Assembly: GCF_038150125.1 (NCBI RefSeq)
Contig: NZ_JBBVMF010000004.1
Location: forward strand, 62,001 to 126,000
Source of the DNA: SW132 sp038150125
Lineage (GTDB): Bacteria > Bacteroidota > Rhodothermia > Balneolales > Balneolaceae
Reading direction: 5' to 3'
Length of the DNA stretch: 64,000 bases
Shown: in pieces, positions 33,901 through 43,262 of the stretch
How positions within the stretch are numbered: position 1 is the first letter of the stretch
Layout of the letters: each line of letters begins with the position of its first letter
The notes under the pieces: generated by a model
What the model was told of the DNA's origin: nothing
The model's input: the letters and a program-made list of their open reading frames with translations, nothing else
Database searches by the model: none
Program-made: the position numbers and the translations under genes

Positions 33901-36900
33901 GGTTGTGGTTAATCAGCAGACCTATTACGAAGAAAGGCTATTCACTTTCGGAGGAAGATAAAGCTGATCTTCGTAAATATGCACGCCATACCTGGTTCTA
34001 TTTCGAACGTTATGTAAATGAAGAGCAAAATTGGCTGCCCCCCGACAACTACCAGGAAAAGCCTAATTTACCGGTTGCAGCAAGAACGTCACCCACAAAT
34101 ATCGGACTTGCTCTGGTGGCAACACAGGTGGCCTACAACATGGGTTATATTACCCTTGGTGAGCTATTGCAGAGAGTACGAAATACGTTAAGCACAATGG
34201 AGCATCTTGAGCGCCATCAGGGGCATTTCTACAACTGGTACGAAACACGATTGGGAGAAGTTCTTTACCCGAAATACATTTCAGCGGTTGATTCGGGAAA
34301 TCTTGCAGCCGGACTTATTTCAATTCGGCAATCCATTCGTAGTTCCATGCATAAAAAAGGTATAAATCATAAGATCTGGGAAGGCTTGATAGATACTGTG
34401 ATTACCGTACGCGAGGTGATGTACGATGCCTGGGATGAGGATGTACTACCTCGGAATTTTAAGAAAAGAGTGCACATGCTGAGTGAATCAATGCTTGGAC
34501 TTTTGAAAGCCCGTGACAAAGGTGCACCTCAAAAGAATCTTGACCTACTGAAGAGCTTGAAAGCTGAAGCAATAAGTCTAACCTCCATCGACTTGCTGCC
34601 TTTGGGAAGCAAACTGAGTGATTCAATCATGCACGATATACTGTTTTGGCAGGAACGGCCACTGCGTTTAATTGAGCAGGCAATTGATGAGATGAAACAG
34701 CTTTGTGATCCTGCGATTACGGACATCAGAAATTATTCACCTCAAGAACTAATAGAGGTTGCTGAAGGTAATGCTTTAGATTCCCAGGCCACCGGTTTAC
34801 TAAATAAGTGGATGTATCTCGCTGATAAGATCGAGGAATTATGCGGCCGGTTTATTGATGAGATGGACTTTTCGATTCTCTACCTGAATAAGCGCGGGCT
34901 TTTCAGTATCGGATATAATGTGGAAAAATCACAGCTCGATGAAGGCACTTACGACCTTCTTGCCAGCGAAGCACGAATTGCGTCCTATATTGCGATCGCT
35001 AAGGGTGATATTCCCGCAGAGCACTGGTTCAGGCTCAGCCGGCGGCTCACCAGCTTGAATCAAAATGAGATTTTGCTATCGTGGAGCGGAACAATGTTTG
35101 AATACCTGATGCCGCTGCTCTTCATGAAAACATATCCCGATACACTACTTAATCATACAGATGAAAACGTAGTCCGGTGGCAGAGGGAGTACGGGAAAAA
35201 AAGAAAACGACCCTGGGGATTCTCGGAGAGCGCATACTACTTTTTAAATATCGAGATGCACTACCAATACAGGGCATTCGGCGCTCCGGGTCTGGGGCTC
35301 CGTCGCGGCCTTACGGAAGATTATGTGGTAGCACCTTACGCCTCAATGCTATCGCTTATGGTTGACCCGGAGGCATCATTGAAAAACCTTAAGAGGCTGG
35401 AAGAGCTTGGGGGACTCGGGCGCTACGGATTTTATGATGCAATTGATTACACACCGGCACACATGACCAAAGATACCGAATGTAAATGGGTGCAAACCTA
35501 TATGGTGCATCACCATGGTATGAGCCTTCTGTCAATTGAAAACGTATTAAATAACGAGGAGGTTCAGAAGAGTTTTCACAGCGATCCACGTGTTAGAGGG
35601 TGTGAACTGATCCTCCAGGAAAAAGTACCGAGAGGCGTTCCGGTTAAAGAGCCGCACCCGATAGACGTAGAGCTGGAGCCTGGCGAGCAGAAGGAAGTGG
35701 AACGGGTTGTTGAACATGCCGGCATTGATGAACTGGATATCTCGCCTCCCAGGCTTCATCTGCTGTCTAATGGAGACTACTCATTGTTTTTAACACATGC
35801 AGGTACGGGCTCTTCACGAATTAATAGCAGAACGCTGACCGGCTGGGATCCCGATCCGGTAATTGATCCCCTTGGCCTGTTTTTCTACATCCGGGATAAG
35901 GAGAGCGGGGAATTCTGGTCAGCAATGCATCAGCCTGTAAAGAGAAAGCCAGATCGTTACGACACCTGGTTCCATAATGGTAAAATTGTAACCTCCCGGG
36001 TTGACAACTGGATTGAAACAACAACCACCATTATTGTTTCTCCGGACGATCCATTAGAGCTTAGAAAACTCACTCTGACAAATTATTCGCAGGAAGACCG
36101 AATTCTGGACATAACCAGCTATGCAGAAGTGGTGTTAAACCAGCTGGAAAGTCATAATTCCCATCCTGCCTTCTCGAAGCTTTTTGTGCAAACCGATTAT
36201 CTTGCCGAGCATCACGCCATCCTCGCAAAACGAAGGCCAAGGAGCGAAGATGAAAAACCGCTTTGGATGGTTCACACCTTTGCCGGTGATAAGCACGATA
36301 ACCTGACTGAGCCGCTTCAGTTCGAAACAGACCGGTCCGTTTTTATCGGACGCGGAAGGACACTGAGTCACCCTGCAGCTATGGATCCGGGCAGCCGTCT
36401 TTCCGGTTCACTCGGAAATATATCGGATCCAGTTATGAGCCTGCATACAACAATAAAACTTGGCCCCGGGGAGAAAAAAGATCTGATCTTCGGTGTCGGC
36501 TATGCGGAGTCGAGAGATCAGGCAGTACAGCTCGCAGACGTTTATGATAATCTGCATGCAGCAGGTCGCGCGTTTGACCTTGCGGAAGTGTTTAGTTCTG
36601 TGGAGCTCAACCATTTGGGAGTGACATCAAAAGAAGCCCATAGCTTTCAAAAATTGGCCTCATATGTTCTTTACTCCGACAGGGCTTTTAGGGCTGATGT
36701 TCGTAAGCTGCGGGAAAATAAAGGGAAACAGCAGGATCTGTGGGCATATGGTATTTCCGGAGATTATCCGCTTGTGGTGTTCAGAATAAAAGAGATGGAT
36801 CAAATTAAAAATGTGAAAACATTGGTGAAGGCGCACGGTTTTTGGCGGGCAAAAGGTGTAGACACGGAATTGATGATTATTAATGACCATGCTCCCGGCT

Positions 36901-39659
36901 ATATCGATGAGTTACAGGAGGGTGTCATTAATGCAATTCAGAATTCATCGGAACGGGATATGCTTGATAAACGCGCAGGTGTTTTTGTTCACAGGTCGGA
37001 TAAAATGCCGAATGAAGACCTTACACTTGTATCTGCTGTTGCCCACTTGATTTTCGAAAACAAGCTGCCCGATTTCAAAAAAATGAAGCGTGAATATGAG
37101 ACCGAATCCTGGCTATTAAATATTGAAGAGGAAAAGTTTACGCTGCCCGAGTATCAAGAGGATAAAGATGATGAAAGGCGTGAAGATCAGGCAGAAAATC
37201 TGCAATTTTTCAACGGTTTTGGAGGCTTTTCAGAAGCCGGAGACGAGTACCACATCATGGTGAAGCCTAATCCCGGCACAGGTTATCTCGAATACCCGCC
37301 TGCGCCATGGATCAACGTGATTTCAAATCAGAATGTCGGTTTCATCGCAACAGAGAAAGGTGCAGGGTACACCTGGAGTGAAAACAGCAGGGAGAATAAG
37401 CTCACCGGATGGTCGAACGATCCTGTGACAGATCCTCACTCTGAAGCGTTCTATATCCGTGATGAAGGAAGAAAAAAGTATTGGTCGCCTGCGCCTGGCC
37501 CGGCGGCCGGCAGCGGTCCATACAAGATTGTCCACGGGTTTGGATTTACACGATACGAGCATGCGTTTGACGAACTGGAACACCATTTGGTGCAGTTTGT
37601 AGATGAGAACGACCCGGTGAAAATTTCTATGCTCAGAATAGAAAATAACGGGGACAAAGAGAGGCAGATATCAGTATTCAGGTATATGGAGCGAGTTCTT
37701 GGCGTAAGCAGAAACCGTGCAAGCCGGACGGTAACACAGGAGGTGATTGATGATGGGGCCACAATCTTAGCGCGAAATAACTACAATAATGAATTTGCGG
37801 GCCGTGTGGCTTTTTCATCTGTTCGAGGGTTTGAGCAGGCTGATGAGCTTAGTTTTACAACCAACAGGCAGGCTTTTATTGGTCGGAATATGTCACTGAA
37901 TAAGCCAAAAGCAGTTATATCAGATATACAACTTGATGGATACTCTGATCCCGGGCCGGATCCCTGTGCTGCATTTCAGGTCACGCTTAATCTGAGGCCA
38001 GGCGAAAGCAAAAATCTTCATTTTGTGGAGGGTGAAGCAAAAACAGACTCAGAGGCTGAGGCATTGATTGACAAATACAGTGACCAAAAAACGGCCCGAA
38101 ATTCTCTTGAGAATGTTCGACAGTTCTGGAAATCAAAGCTTGGAAAAATTACTATAAGCACGCCCGATGAATCGCTGAACCTGCTGATGAATGGGTGGCT
38201 CATGTACCAAAACCTGTCCTGCAGAATGTGGGCCAGAACGGCCTATTACCAGGCGGGAGGAGCTTATGGATTCAGGGACCAGCTTCAGGATTCTGCCGCC
38301 GCGCTCTACGTTGATCCATCCATCACGAGAAGCCAGATTCTGTTACATGCCGGAAAACAGTTCAAAGAAGGAGATGTGCTTCACTGGTGGCATCCGCCAA
38401 GCGGCAGGGGCATCCGCTCCAAAATATCAGACGACAGGCTATGGCTTGCCTACGTAACCGATTTTTATATCCGGTCAACCGGAGATATATCGATATTTGA
38501 TGAAAAAGCACCCTGGATTGAAGCCCGCGCATTAGAGGATTATGAACATGAAGTGTATCTGAATCCTGAAGAACTTGATGAGCAGGATTCGATTTTTGAA
38601 CACTGCTGCCGTGCGATTGAGGTCTCACTGAAGTTTGGGGAACATGGCCTGCCGCTGATCGGTGCGGGTGATTGGAATGATGGAATGAATCGTGTGGGGG
38701 AAGGTGGGAAAGGTGAAAGTGTATGGCTGGGCTTTTTCCTCTATGGAATTTTGAAAAGATTTAAAGATTACGCAGCGGCTCGTGGAGAAGATGAAAGAAC
38801 CGAACGTTACGATAAAGTGGCAGATCAGCTGCATAACCACCTTAACAAGGAGGGATGGGATGGCGACTGGTTTATACGCGCGTTCTATGATGACGGCACA
38901 CCGCTGGGTTCATCTGATAACAAAGAGTGCCGGATTGATGCCATATCTCAGGCATGGGCGGTAATTACCGGAGCTGCTGATGCGGCAAAAGCTGAATCGG
39001 CACTGTTGTCGGCAGAAAAATACCTGGTATCGGAACAGGATCGTATTATCCGGCTGCTTACTCCTCCATTTGATGCAACCGAAAAGAATCCGGGATATAT
39101 CAAAGGCTACATTCCGGGGGTAAGGGAAAATGGCGGTCAGTATACACACGCCGCTCTCTGGCTCATCAAAGCAATGGCAGAGCAAGGCATGGGAGAAAGG
39201 GCTGTACAATACCTGAATATGATTAATCCTGTAAATCATGCTTTAAAGCCGGAGGATGTGCAAAGATTTAAAGTTGAACCCTATGTAATAACAGCTGACG
39301 TTTACGGGGAAGCGCCCTTGATCGGGATGGGGGGGTGGAGCTGGTATACCGGTTCAGGTGGGTGGTTTTATCGTGTTGCACTGGAATCGATCCTCGGGTT
39401 CAGCTATGAAAAGAATTCGATCCTAATTAAACCTTCAATTTCCTCTGCATGGAAAGAGTTTGAAATTCATCTTAAGCTTGATGATGGCGCCACAGAGTAC
39501 AAGATCCATGTTGAAAACCCGGATGGCCTCGTAACGGGGGAATTGTATGGAGAAATTGATGGTAAGCCGGAAAAATCCATCAGTGAAGAGAGATCTATTC
39601 CCGTTAAAAAAGATGGGCAGATTCATACAGTGTCGTTAATACTTGCATCTGCTAAGTAA
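30969..39659 (+). CDS. ndvB: Cyclic beta-1,2-glucan synthase-like protein (GT84 + glycoamylase + GH94)
   Basis: A 2896-residue inner-membrane protein with the NdvB/Cgs layout. An N-terminal helical region (1-380) precedes a transmembrane pair (about 400-450). The GT84 glycosyltransferase domain follows, with ITLDADTKLPPD (about residues 617-628), the HDLIEST motif (about 735-741) and RNHRWTRGDWQI (about 764-775). After more transmembrane helices (about 810-1010) come a glycoamylase-like domain (1030-1500), two GT36-associated beta-sandwich regions (1600-1900 and 2080-2400), and a GH94 phosphorylase domain with GDWNDGMN near residue 2566 carrying the catalytic Asp. In rhizobia and brucellae such enzymes initiate, extend, trim and cyclise periplasmic glucans that matter for osmotic adaptation and host interaction. 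Length is at the family's usual 2800-2900. Single gene. Confidence 0.93.
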   Translation: MRENNAVSFNIGFLKESAVRLAENHLALENGTRYKPVSPVLKESRKILEESYRELSKLAKSNKEISPAAEWLIDNFYIIQEQIVQVGVDFPKEYQKSLPLFKNGEFRGLPKVYELVLNLLNHTDNVVDLDVFAEYIKKYQEKRTLMMGELWAIPIMVRLILIEKLSQKASGILARKRVRDEVNNLLKELDEESQEEPGVFSSVVSKWLKDKRDSKEPQYLVEIYNQLQNSGRLWDEQKRWLVFRFRRYDMTLEEAMKIEAQKQSRLQVSIQNAVHSLRKSSESDWSDFVEQNSVVEKILCLDSAGVYSDIDFQSRDSYRSVVERLSRRSGHSEKEVAEQVLEMVDRESKHDSEDTPLQNASTARSHVGYFLKGGGYKKLVKHLGYKMTFRERLNRILEENTAWYVTSVIVTTIILMSILWGVTGSMSNSTLVATLVLAVALFPALDLSVSAVNRFLAFLLPPRLLPKMEYKDNIPDESRTVVIVPTMFTSPKDVRRQVENLEIRSLANPDPAFQFILLSDFTDASVKEKDSDKAILDTARETIAALNKKYRSRYGDKFFFLHRERCWNEQEGVWMGWERKRGKLEEFNRLLRNADAETTYSHKGGDFIETVKMLPVKFVITLDADTKLPPDSARNLVRTIAHPLNRARYDSDKKRITKGYGIIQPRISIPPESSRKTWFSRIFSGNVGLDPYSTAVSDIYQDLAGEAIFTGKGIYDVEAFHTVLDGRFPENRILSHDLIESTYLRAGLATDIELFDDYPTTYMSYSKRNHRWTRGDWQIAAWLFPRVPFKDGKERNTINLLSKWKIFDNLRRSLNPFFLTVFFIAGWFLLPGSAWIWTAAAFGILAFPIYVSLYSDILNRPARVKWKLYFEKVRANLRINTLQALSVVIILPHQAVVQLDAALRTFYRLKISRKSLLEWTTASHTEFTSPNSLGAYIQSQIIPIVLGITILIVAIATAQHYLWIVVPFSIAWTGAPIWLWLISRPITKKGYSLSEEDKADLRKYARHTWFYFERYVNEEQNWLPPDNYQEKPNLPVAARTSPTNIGLALVATQVAYNMGYITLGELLQRVRNTLSTMEHLERHQGHFYNWYETRLGEVLYPKYISAVDSGNLAAGLISIRQSIRSSMHKKGINHKIWEGLIDTVITVREVMYDAWDEDVLPRNFKKRVHMLSESMLGLLKARDKGAPQKNLDLLKSLKAEAISLTSIDLLPLGSKLSDSIMHDILFWQERPLRLIEQAIDEMKQLCDPAITDIRNYSPQELIEVAEGNALDSQATGLLNKWMYLADKIEELCGRFIDEMDFSILYLNKRGLFSIGYNVEKSQLDEGTYDLLASEARIASYIAIAKGDIPAEHWFRLSRRLTSLNQNEILLSWSGTMFEYLMPLLFMKTYPDTLLNHTDENVVRWQREYGKKRKRPWGFSESAYYFLNIEMHYQYRAFGAPGLGLRRGLTEDYVVAPYASMLSLMVDPEASLKNLKRLEELGGLGRYGFYDAIDYTPAHMTKDTECKWVQTYMVHHHGMSLLSIENVLNNEEVQKSFHSDPRVRGCELILQEKVPRGVPVKEPHPIDVELEPGEQKEVERVVEHAGIDELDISPPRLHLLSNGDYSLFLTHAGTGSSRINSRTLTGWDPDPVIDPLGLFFYIRDKESGEFWSAMHQPVKRKPDRYDTWFHNGKIVTSRVDNWIETTTTIIVSPDDPLELRKLTLTNYSQEDRILDITSYAEVVLNQLESHNSHPAFSKLFVQTDYLAEHHAILAKRRPRSEDEKPLWMVHTFAGDKHDNLTEPLQFETDRSVFIGRGRTLSHPAAMDPGSRLSGSLGNISDPVMSLHTTIKLGPGEKKDLIFGVGYAESRDQAVQLADVYDNLHAAGRAFDLAEVFSSVELNHLGVTSKEAHSFQKLASYVLYSDRAFRADVRKLRENKGKQQDLWAYGISGDYPLVVFRIKEMDQIKNVKTLVKAHGFWRAKGVDTELMIINDHAPGYIDELQEGVINAIQNSSERDMLDKRAGVFVHRSDKMPNEDLTLVSAVAHLIFENKLPDFKKMKREYETESWLLNIEEEKFTLPEYQEDKDDERREDQAENLQFFNGFGGFSEAGDEYHIMVKPNPGTGYLEYPPAPWINVISNQNVGFIATEKGAGYTWSENSRENKLTGWSNDPVTDPHSEAFYIRDEGRKKYWSPAPGPAAGSGPYKIVHGFGFTRYEHAFDELEHHLVQFVDENDPVKISMLRIENNGDKERQISVFRYMERVLGVSRNRASRTVTQEVIDDGATILARNNYNNEFAGRVAFSSVRGFEQADELSFTTNRQAFIGRNMSLNKPKAVISDIQLDGYSDPGPDPCAAFQVTLNLRPGESKNLHFVEGEAKTDSEAEALIDKYSDQKTARNSLENVRQFWKSKLGKITISTPDESLNLLMNGWLMYQNLSCRMWARTAYYQAGGAYGFRDQLQDSAAALYVDPSITRSQILLHAGKQFKEGDVLHWWHPPSGRGIRSKISDDRLWLAYVTDFYIRSTGDISIFDEKAPWIEARALEDYEHEVYLNPEELDEQDSIFEHCCRAIEVSLKFGEHGLPLIGAGDWNDGMNRVGEGGKGESVWLGFFLYGILKRFKDYAAARGEDERTERYDKVADQLHNHLNKEGWDGDWFIRAFYDDGTPLGSSDNKECRIDAISQAWAVITGAADAAKAESALLSAEKYLVSEQDRIIRLLTPPFDATEKNPGYIKGYIPGVRENGGQYTHAALWLIKAMAEQGMGERAVQYLNMINPVNHALKPEDVQRFKVEPYVITADVYGEAPLIGMGGWSWYTGSGGWFYRVALESILGFSYEKNSILIKPSISSAWKEFEIHLKLDDGATEYKIHVENPDGLVTGELYGEIDGKPEKSISEERSIPVKKDGQIHTVSLILASAK

Positions 39660-39688
39660 TCGGCGGAAACGTAGAAAGGCCATGGCGG

Positions 39689-39708
39689 TTGTAATGTATT
39701 TATTACAA
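39689..39708. promoter_or_regulatory. Palindrome between the glucan synthase and the CheB-like gene
   Basis: TTGTAAT-GTATTT-ATTACAA has perfect 7-bp arms, 30 nt after the glucan synthase stop and 117 nt before the CheB-like GTG. TGTATTAC/TTGTAA words also occur in the inverted repeat upstream of hsp20 (44328-44378). It may be an operator; no T-run follows, so it is not a typical terminator. Confidence 0.35.
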
Positions 39709-39824
39709 GATGTCTCAGGGATGCACTACTTTTTAGTTGGGAGTTGGCCTACCAAAGGTATGGCTCGATTGTGATATTTTAAGATTTGAGAGGCTTATCT
39801 AAATCTTTAAAAAACTGAAATCAC

Positions 39825-41012
39825 GTGGAAAAGCAAACAAATCCTATCACAGTTTTTATTATTGATCAGAACGTACTGATGAGGCGGGTTTTAGCAAATA
39901 TTTTGCATAAAGAGAGACGCGTTTTCATATCATACTCGTCCGATAAAGCTAATTATGGAACCGTGATTTCCAGGATGGAAAATAAGAAGCCCGCACTGCT
40001 GTTTCTGGGGGTGGATGAATTGGATTCGAATGAGATGACACTTTTTTACAAGCTTAGAGACAGACATCCGGATCTGCCTATTGTGTTGATGACCCAACTC
40101 AATAAGAAAGGAGCGGCTGTGGCTATCGAGGGCTTAAAATATGGCGCTATAGATTATGTAACCAAACCCGAAAATAGTTTTGGGCTACTGTTTGCCGAAA
40201 GGCATTTTCATAAACGGGTGATGCCACTTTTGAAGACCATATCAGGACTAAACCACAAGTACCGGGTAGATGGGGAAAAAGATAAAACCGAGCGGGCAGT
40301 ATCGAAGGAGTCTTTTCCTAATGTGGGCCTAATGGCTCCAGATAACATCGACTTAATAACTATTGGTGGGTGTTTGGGAGGTGTTTCATCACTTTATAAA
40401 GTTATTTCGTCACTTCCCAAGCATTTACATGTGCCAGTTGTTATAGTGCAGCATATGCCCGGAGTTTATACAAAAGAGTTCGCTGCAGATCTTAACAAGC
40501 AATCAGATCTAACTGTTAAGGAGGCCTCAAACGGATGTTTACCAGCTCCTGGTAATGTCTATATAGCACCAGGTGGTTTTCATACCGTCATAAAGAATGA
40601 TAAGGGCCGTAAACAGTTAGTTTTGCATAAAGGTCCCAGGGAGCACAAGTGCCGACCTTCTATTGATGTTTTATACCGTTCTGCCGTTCAGGAATACGGC
40701 GGTAACGTGCTGGGAATTTTACTGTCGGGAATGGGAAATGATGGCGTTTTGGGAGCACTGGCCGTTTTAGAACACGGCGGAACACTGCTGCTCGAGAGCA
40801 AGGAAAGTGCATTGGTATCAGAACTACCCCGAAAGGTGAAAATATTTAATAGTGAAATTAAAGAGATGGCTGCTGAATTTATGCCGCAGGAGATAGCGGA
40901 TCTTTTAAAACAGCTGTCGCTGCAAAATGTATCTGATTATAAAAATGCTCAGGTCTCAATCAACCCGGATTATAGGACGATGTCAGAACCTGGTGTTGGT
41001 ATGACAATGTGA
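39825..41012 (+). CDS. CheB-like methylesterase with altered nucleophile and degenerate receiver
   Basis: A 395-residue protein starting with GTG. Residues 8-130 are a response-regulator-like domain, but the acid-pocket reads FIIDQN rather than DD and the phosphoacceptor position (about residue 62) is Gly in LFLGVDELD, although VTKP (about 112-115) is retained. Residues 175-370 are a CheB methylesterase domain with the catalytic His in IVQHMPG (H210) and Asp in SGMGNDGV (D306), plus HKCRPSIDVLYRS. The nucleophile segment, normally IGAS-T-GG, is IGGCLGG, so the catalytic Ser is replaced by Cys183. No cheR, mcp or cheA is nearby. It may be a cysteine hydrolase, a regulatory protein or inactive. 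Confidence 0.85.
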   Translation: MEKQTNPITVFIIDQNVLMRRVLANILHKERRVFISYSSDKANYGTVISRMENKKPALLFLGVDELDSNEMTLFYKLRDRHPDLPIVLMTQLNKKGAAVAIEGLKYGAIDYVTKPENSFGLLFAERHFHKRVMPLLKTISGLNHKYRVDGEKDKTERAVSKESFPNVGLMAPDNIDLITIGGCLGGVSSLYKVISSLPKHLHVPVVIVQHMPGVYTKEFAADLNKQSDLTVKEASNGCLPAPGNVYIAPGGFHTVIKNDKGRKQLVLHKGPREHKCRPSIDVLYRSAVQEYGGNVLGILLSGMGNDGVLGALAVLEHGGTLLLESKESALVSELPRKVKIFNSEIKEMAAEFMPQEIADLLKQLSLQNVSDYKNAQVSINPDYRTMSEPGVGMTM

Positions 41013-41856
41013 GGATGGCTTTGCAAAACCCTTCCAGCAACTGTCATCTGTATTCTGATAACTATCCTCCGATTTTTTTCAGCGATTAAAGGGCGTGCAA
41101 AAGCGCCTGATTACGCTGCAGTCAGGTTTAGCAAAGCCCTCTTTTAGATCGTCTTTTTAAGCCGGTCAATGAAACACCTCAGAATGATTCTGCTTGCAGG
41201 TGTTCAGCCTGAGAGTACCCCTGCATCAAATTTGGCTCAGCGGGAATATTCACTGGAAATGCTCGTCATTAAATTCTGCTTTAGAGATTGTGAGAAATAC
41301 AAAATAAGTTCCGGTTAGTGTCATCTCATATATGAAATGTTGTATAACCCCGAACGATTTTAGGGTGAGTTTTTCGAAAATTCGAGGTATAACGGATCAG
41401 TATAGTATTCAGGGGTGACTCATCCGATGATTCGCATGCGAGAACATATATGACGCAACACTAGCTTAACTTTTATGAGGTCAGGGATTTATTATGAAAC
41501 TCCTATTCGTACCAAGGCCGAGTAGGGAATAGACGGAGGTGAGTTATAAGAACTGGTAGAGCTGAAGCTGAGAGAAATCTTAATTTAAGGAGATCAATTT
41601 ACTTGGAAATCCATTTTCTATTGGCCTCTCTGGATTTTATTCTGACCAAACACCGGGATAGGTCCGGTAACAACAAGAGTGAATGGGTCAAAATTGATAT
41701 ACATTCACTTTGAGCTGATCGTTAGGGGCGGCTCAAAATCAAATAGTAGAGTAAAGTAACGCAGGCAGATTCTGCTTTGACTTTATCACGATAACATATG
41801 GCGATTAAATGATCTGAATCTAATAATTTGTATATTGTAAAAAATAGGAGAGTGTC
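41013..41856 (+). other. 844-bp gene-free region with repeats before the histidine kinase
   Basis: It contains two copies of the dispersed motif (41017-41035 and 41125-41143), the second directly after a hairpin CCTGA...TCAGG (41106-41126), and one member of a diverged repeat pair (41366-41423, partner at 49518-49573). No convincing reading frame or RNA gene was found. Confidence 0.5.
41366..41423 (+). repeat. Diverged repeat pair, copy 1
   Basis: TGAGTTTTTCGAA then AATTCGAG, GGAT, TATAGTAT and TGACTCAT appear in the same order and spacing as at 49518-49573, where the blocks read TGAGTTTTTCGAA, AATT-GAG, GGAT, TATAATAT and TGACTTAT. Both copies are intergenic and flanked by CATCCGATG or CATCGGATG words. 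Confidence 0.55.
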
Positions 41857-43251
41857 ATGGGCAACTATTTCACAGAACAAACAAAAGGTATTCTGGATAA
41901 TATTCTTCATGGCGTAATTTTGACCGATAAGAGGGGTCACATCCTGTTTTGGAATACTGCAAATGAAGAGATATTTGGATATTCAAAACAAGAGATTATA
42001 AGCCGCCCTATAAATGTGCTTTTTGATGATAAAAGCGACCTTCCGCTAAAAGAACTTCTTCAAAAATGTTCCCTCTCTGAACCTGTTAAGGGGCGCTGGC
42101 ATGGAATCCACAAGCAAGGTTCATCAATATGGCTGGAAGTAAGAGCTAAAGTAGTAAAAGATTCTGAAGGCAGGCCGCAGCATTGTGTTATCACACTTGT
42201 AAATATAGACAAGTTGAAGAATACCGAAACACGGCTCAATCACACCCAAGCCGTAGCTGAAGCCATATTCAGTACAAGTACTGATGCCATCATTACCGCC
42301 GATTCTAACGGGAAGATACTTTCTGTTAATAAAGCAGCGTCAAGAATGTTCGGCTATGAATCTGATGAACTTTTAGGTGAAAACCTAAAAATGTTAATGC
42401 CTTATCATTATCAAATTAATCAGAATGAACATACCGACAGCAATCTGTTCAACGGAGAAAGGAAAGTTACTGATAAGGGTAAGGAAACACAGGGCTTAAA
42501 AAAAGATCATACCATCTTTCCTATTGAACTCGCCGTAAGTGAAATTGTTTGTAACGGAGATCAGATGTTTGCAGGCATTATACGAGATTTAAGCATGCGC
42601 AGGAAACTAGAACATCGCATAATAGAAATTGGTAATGAAGAAAGACGACGTATCGGCAGAGATCTTCACGATGGATTAGGGCAGATGCTGACAGGGATCA
42701 GGATGCTTGCAGAGAACCTGGCAAGGAAACTTCATGCCAATGCAGTACCGGGAGCTGATGAGGTGAAAGAAATTGCCGAAATGATTAATGAAGCAGATGG
42801 TGTAGCTCGTTCCATTGCCAGAGATATGGTACAGGTTGAAATTGAGAAAAAAGGATTGCAATTCGCAGTTGAAGAGCTTTGCAAGAAAACAGAGAGAATG
42901 ACTGGGGTAACTTGTAACCTTGAGAACGGATCAGGCGTTGAGATCGAAAATCACTCAAGAGCACTTCATCTTTATAGAATTGTTCAGGAAGCAATTAATA
43001 ATGCTGTAAAGCATGGAAACGCTAAAAACATTGATGTCCGGCTATCGGAGAACGACCGCCATTTCTCGGTCGTGGTCCAGGATGATGGTGTAGGATTTAC
43101 CAATCTGCCGGAAGATCATAACGGAAAAGGTATTCAGATTATGAAACACAGAGCGAGAATGATGGGAGGAAATCTTGATCTGGTTCGCACGGACCTTAAC
43201 AAGACGATGGTCAAGTGCATAGTTCCGCTCAGTTACGAACAGTTCACGTAG
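41857..43251 (+). CDS. Two-PAS sensor histidine kinase, NarL/HisKA_3 type
   Basis: A 464-residue cytoplasmic kinase with no transmembrane segment. PAS1 (residues 1-120: ILDNILHGVILTDKRGHILF) and PAS2 (about 128-245: STDAIITADSNGKILSVNKA) are followed by the HisKA_3 dimerisation helix ERRRIGRDLHDGLGQMLTGI with phosphoacceptor His271, and an HATPase domain with VQEAINNAVKHGNA (N box) and QDDGVGF (G1). Being soluble with PAS sensors it should detect an intracellular signal such as redox, oxygen or a ligand. PAS2 resembles the FixL position in general layout, but I could not place the proximal haem His, so haem is not claimed. The regulator gene follows 11 nt downstream. GGAG precedes the ATG. 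Confidence 0.92.
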   Translation: MGNYFTEQTKGILDNILHGVILTDKRGHILFWNTANEEIFGYSKQEIISRPINVLFDDKSDLPLKELLQKCSLSEPVKGRWHGIHKQGSSIWLEVRAKVVKDSEGRPQHCVITLVNIDKLKNTETRLNHTQAVAEAIFSTSTDAIITADSNGKILSVNKAASRMFGYESDELLGENLKMLMPYHYQINQNEHTDSNLFNGERKVTDKGKETQGLKKDHTIFPIELAVSEIVCNGDQMFAGIIRDLSMRRKLEHRIIEIGNEERRRIGRDLHDGLGQMLTGIRMLAENLARKLHANAVPGADEVKEIAEMINEADGVARSIARDMVQVEIEKKGLQFAVEELCKKTERMTGVTCNLENGSGVEIENHSRALHLYRIVQEAINNAVKHGNAKNIDVRLSENDRHFSVVVQDDGVGFTNLPEDHNGKGIQIMKHRARMMGGNLDLVRTDLNKTMVKCIVPLSYEQFT

Positions 43252-43262
43252 TATGAACTAAA

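Noticed and set aside
42241..42590. Second PAS domain of the kinase as a FixL-type haem oxygen sensor
   Set aside because: The general PAS layout is similar, but the His near NQNEH is not at the position of the FixL proximal His, so haem binding is not supported.
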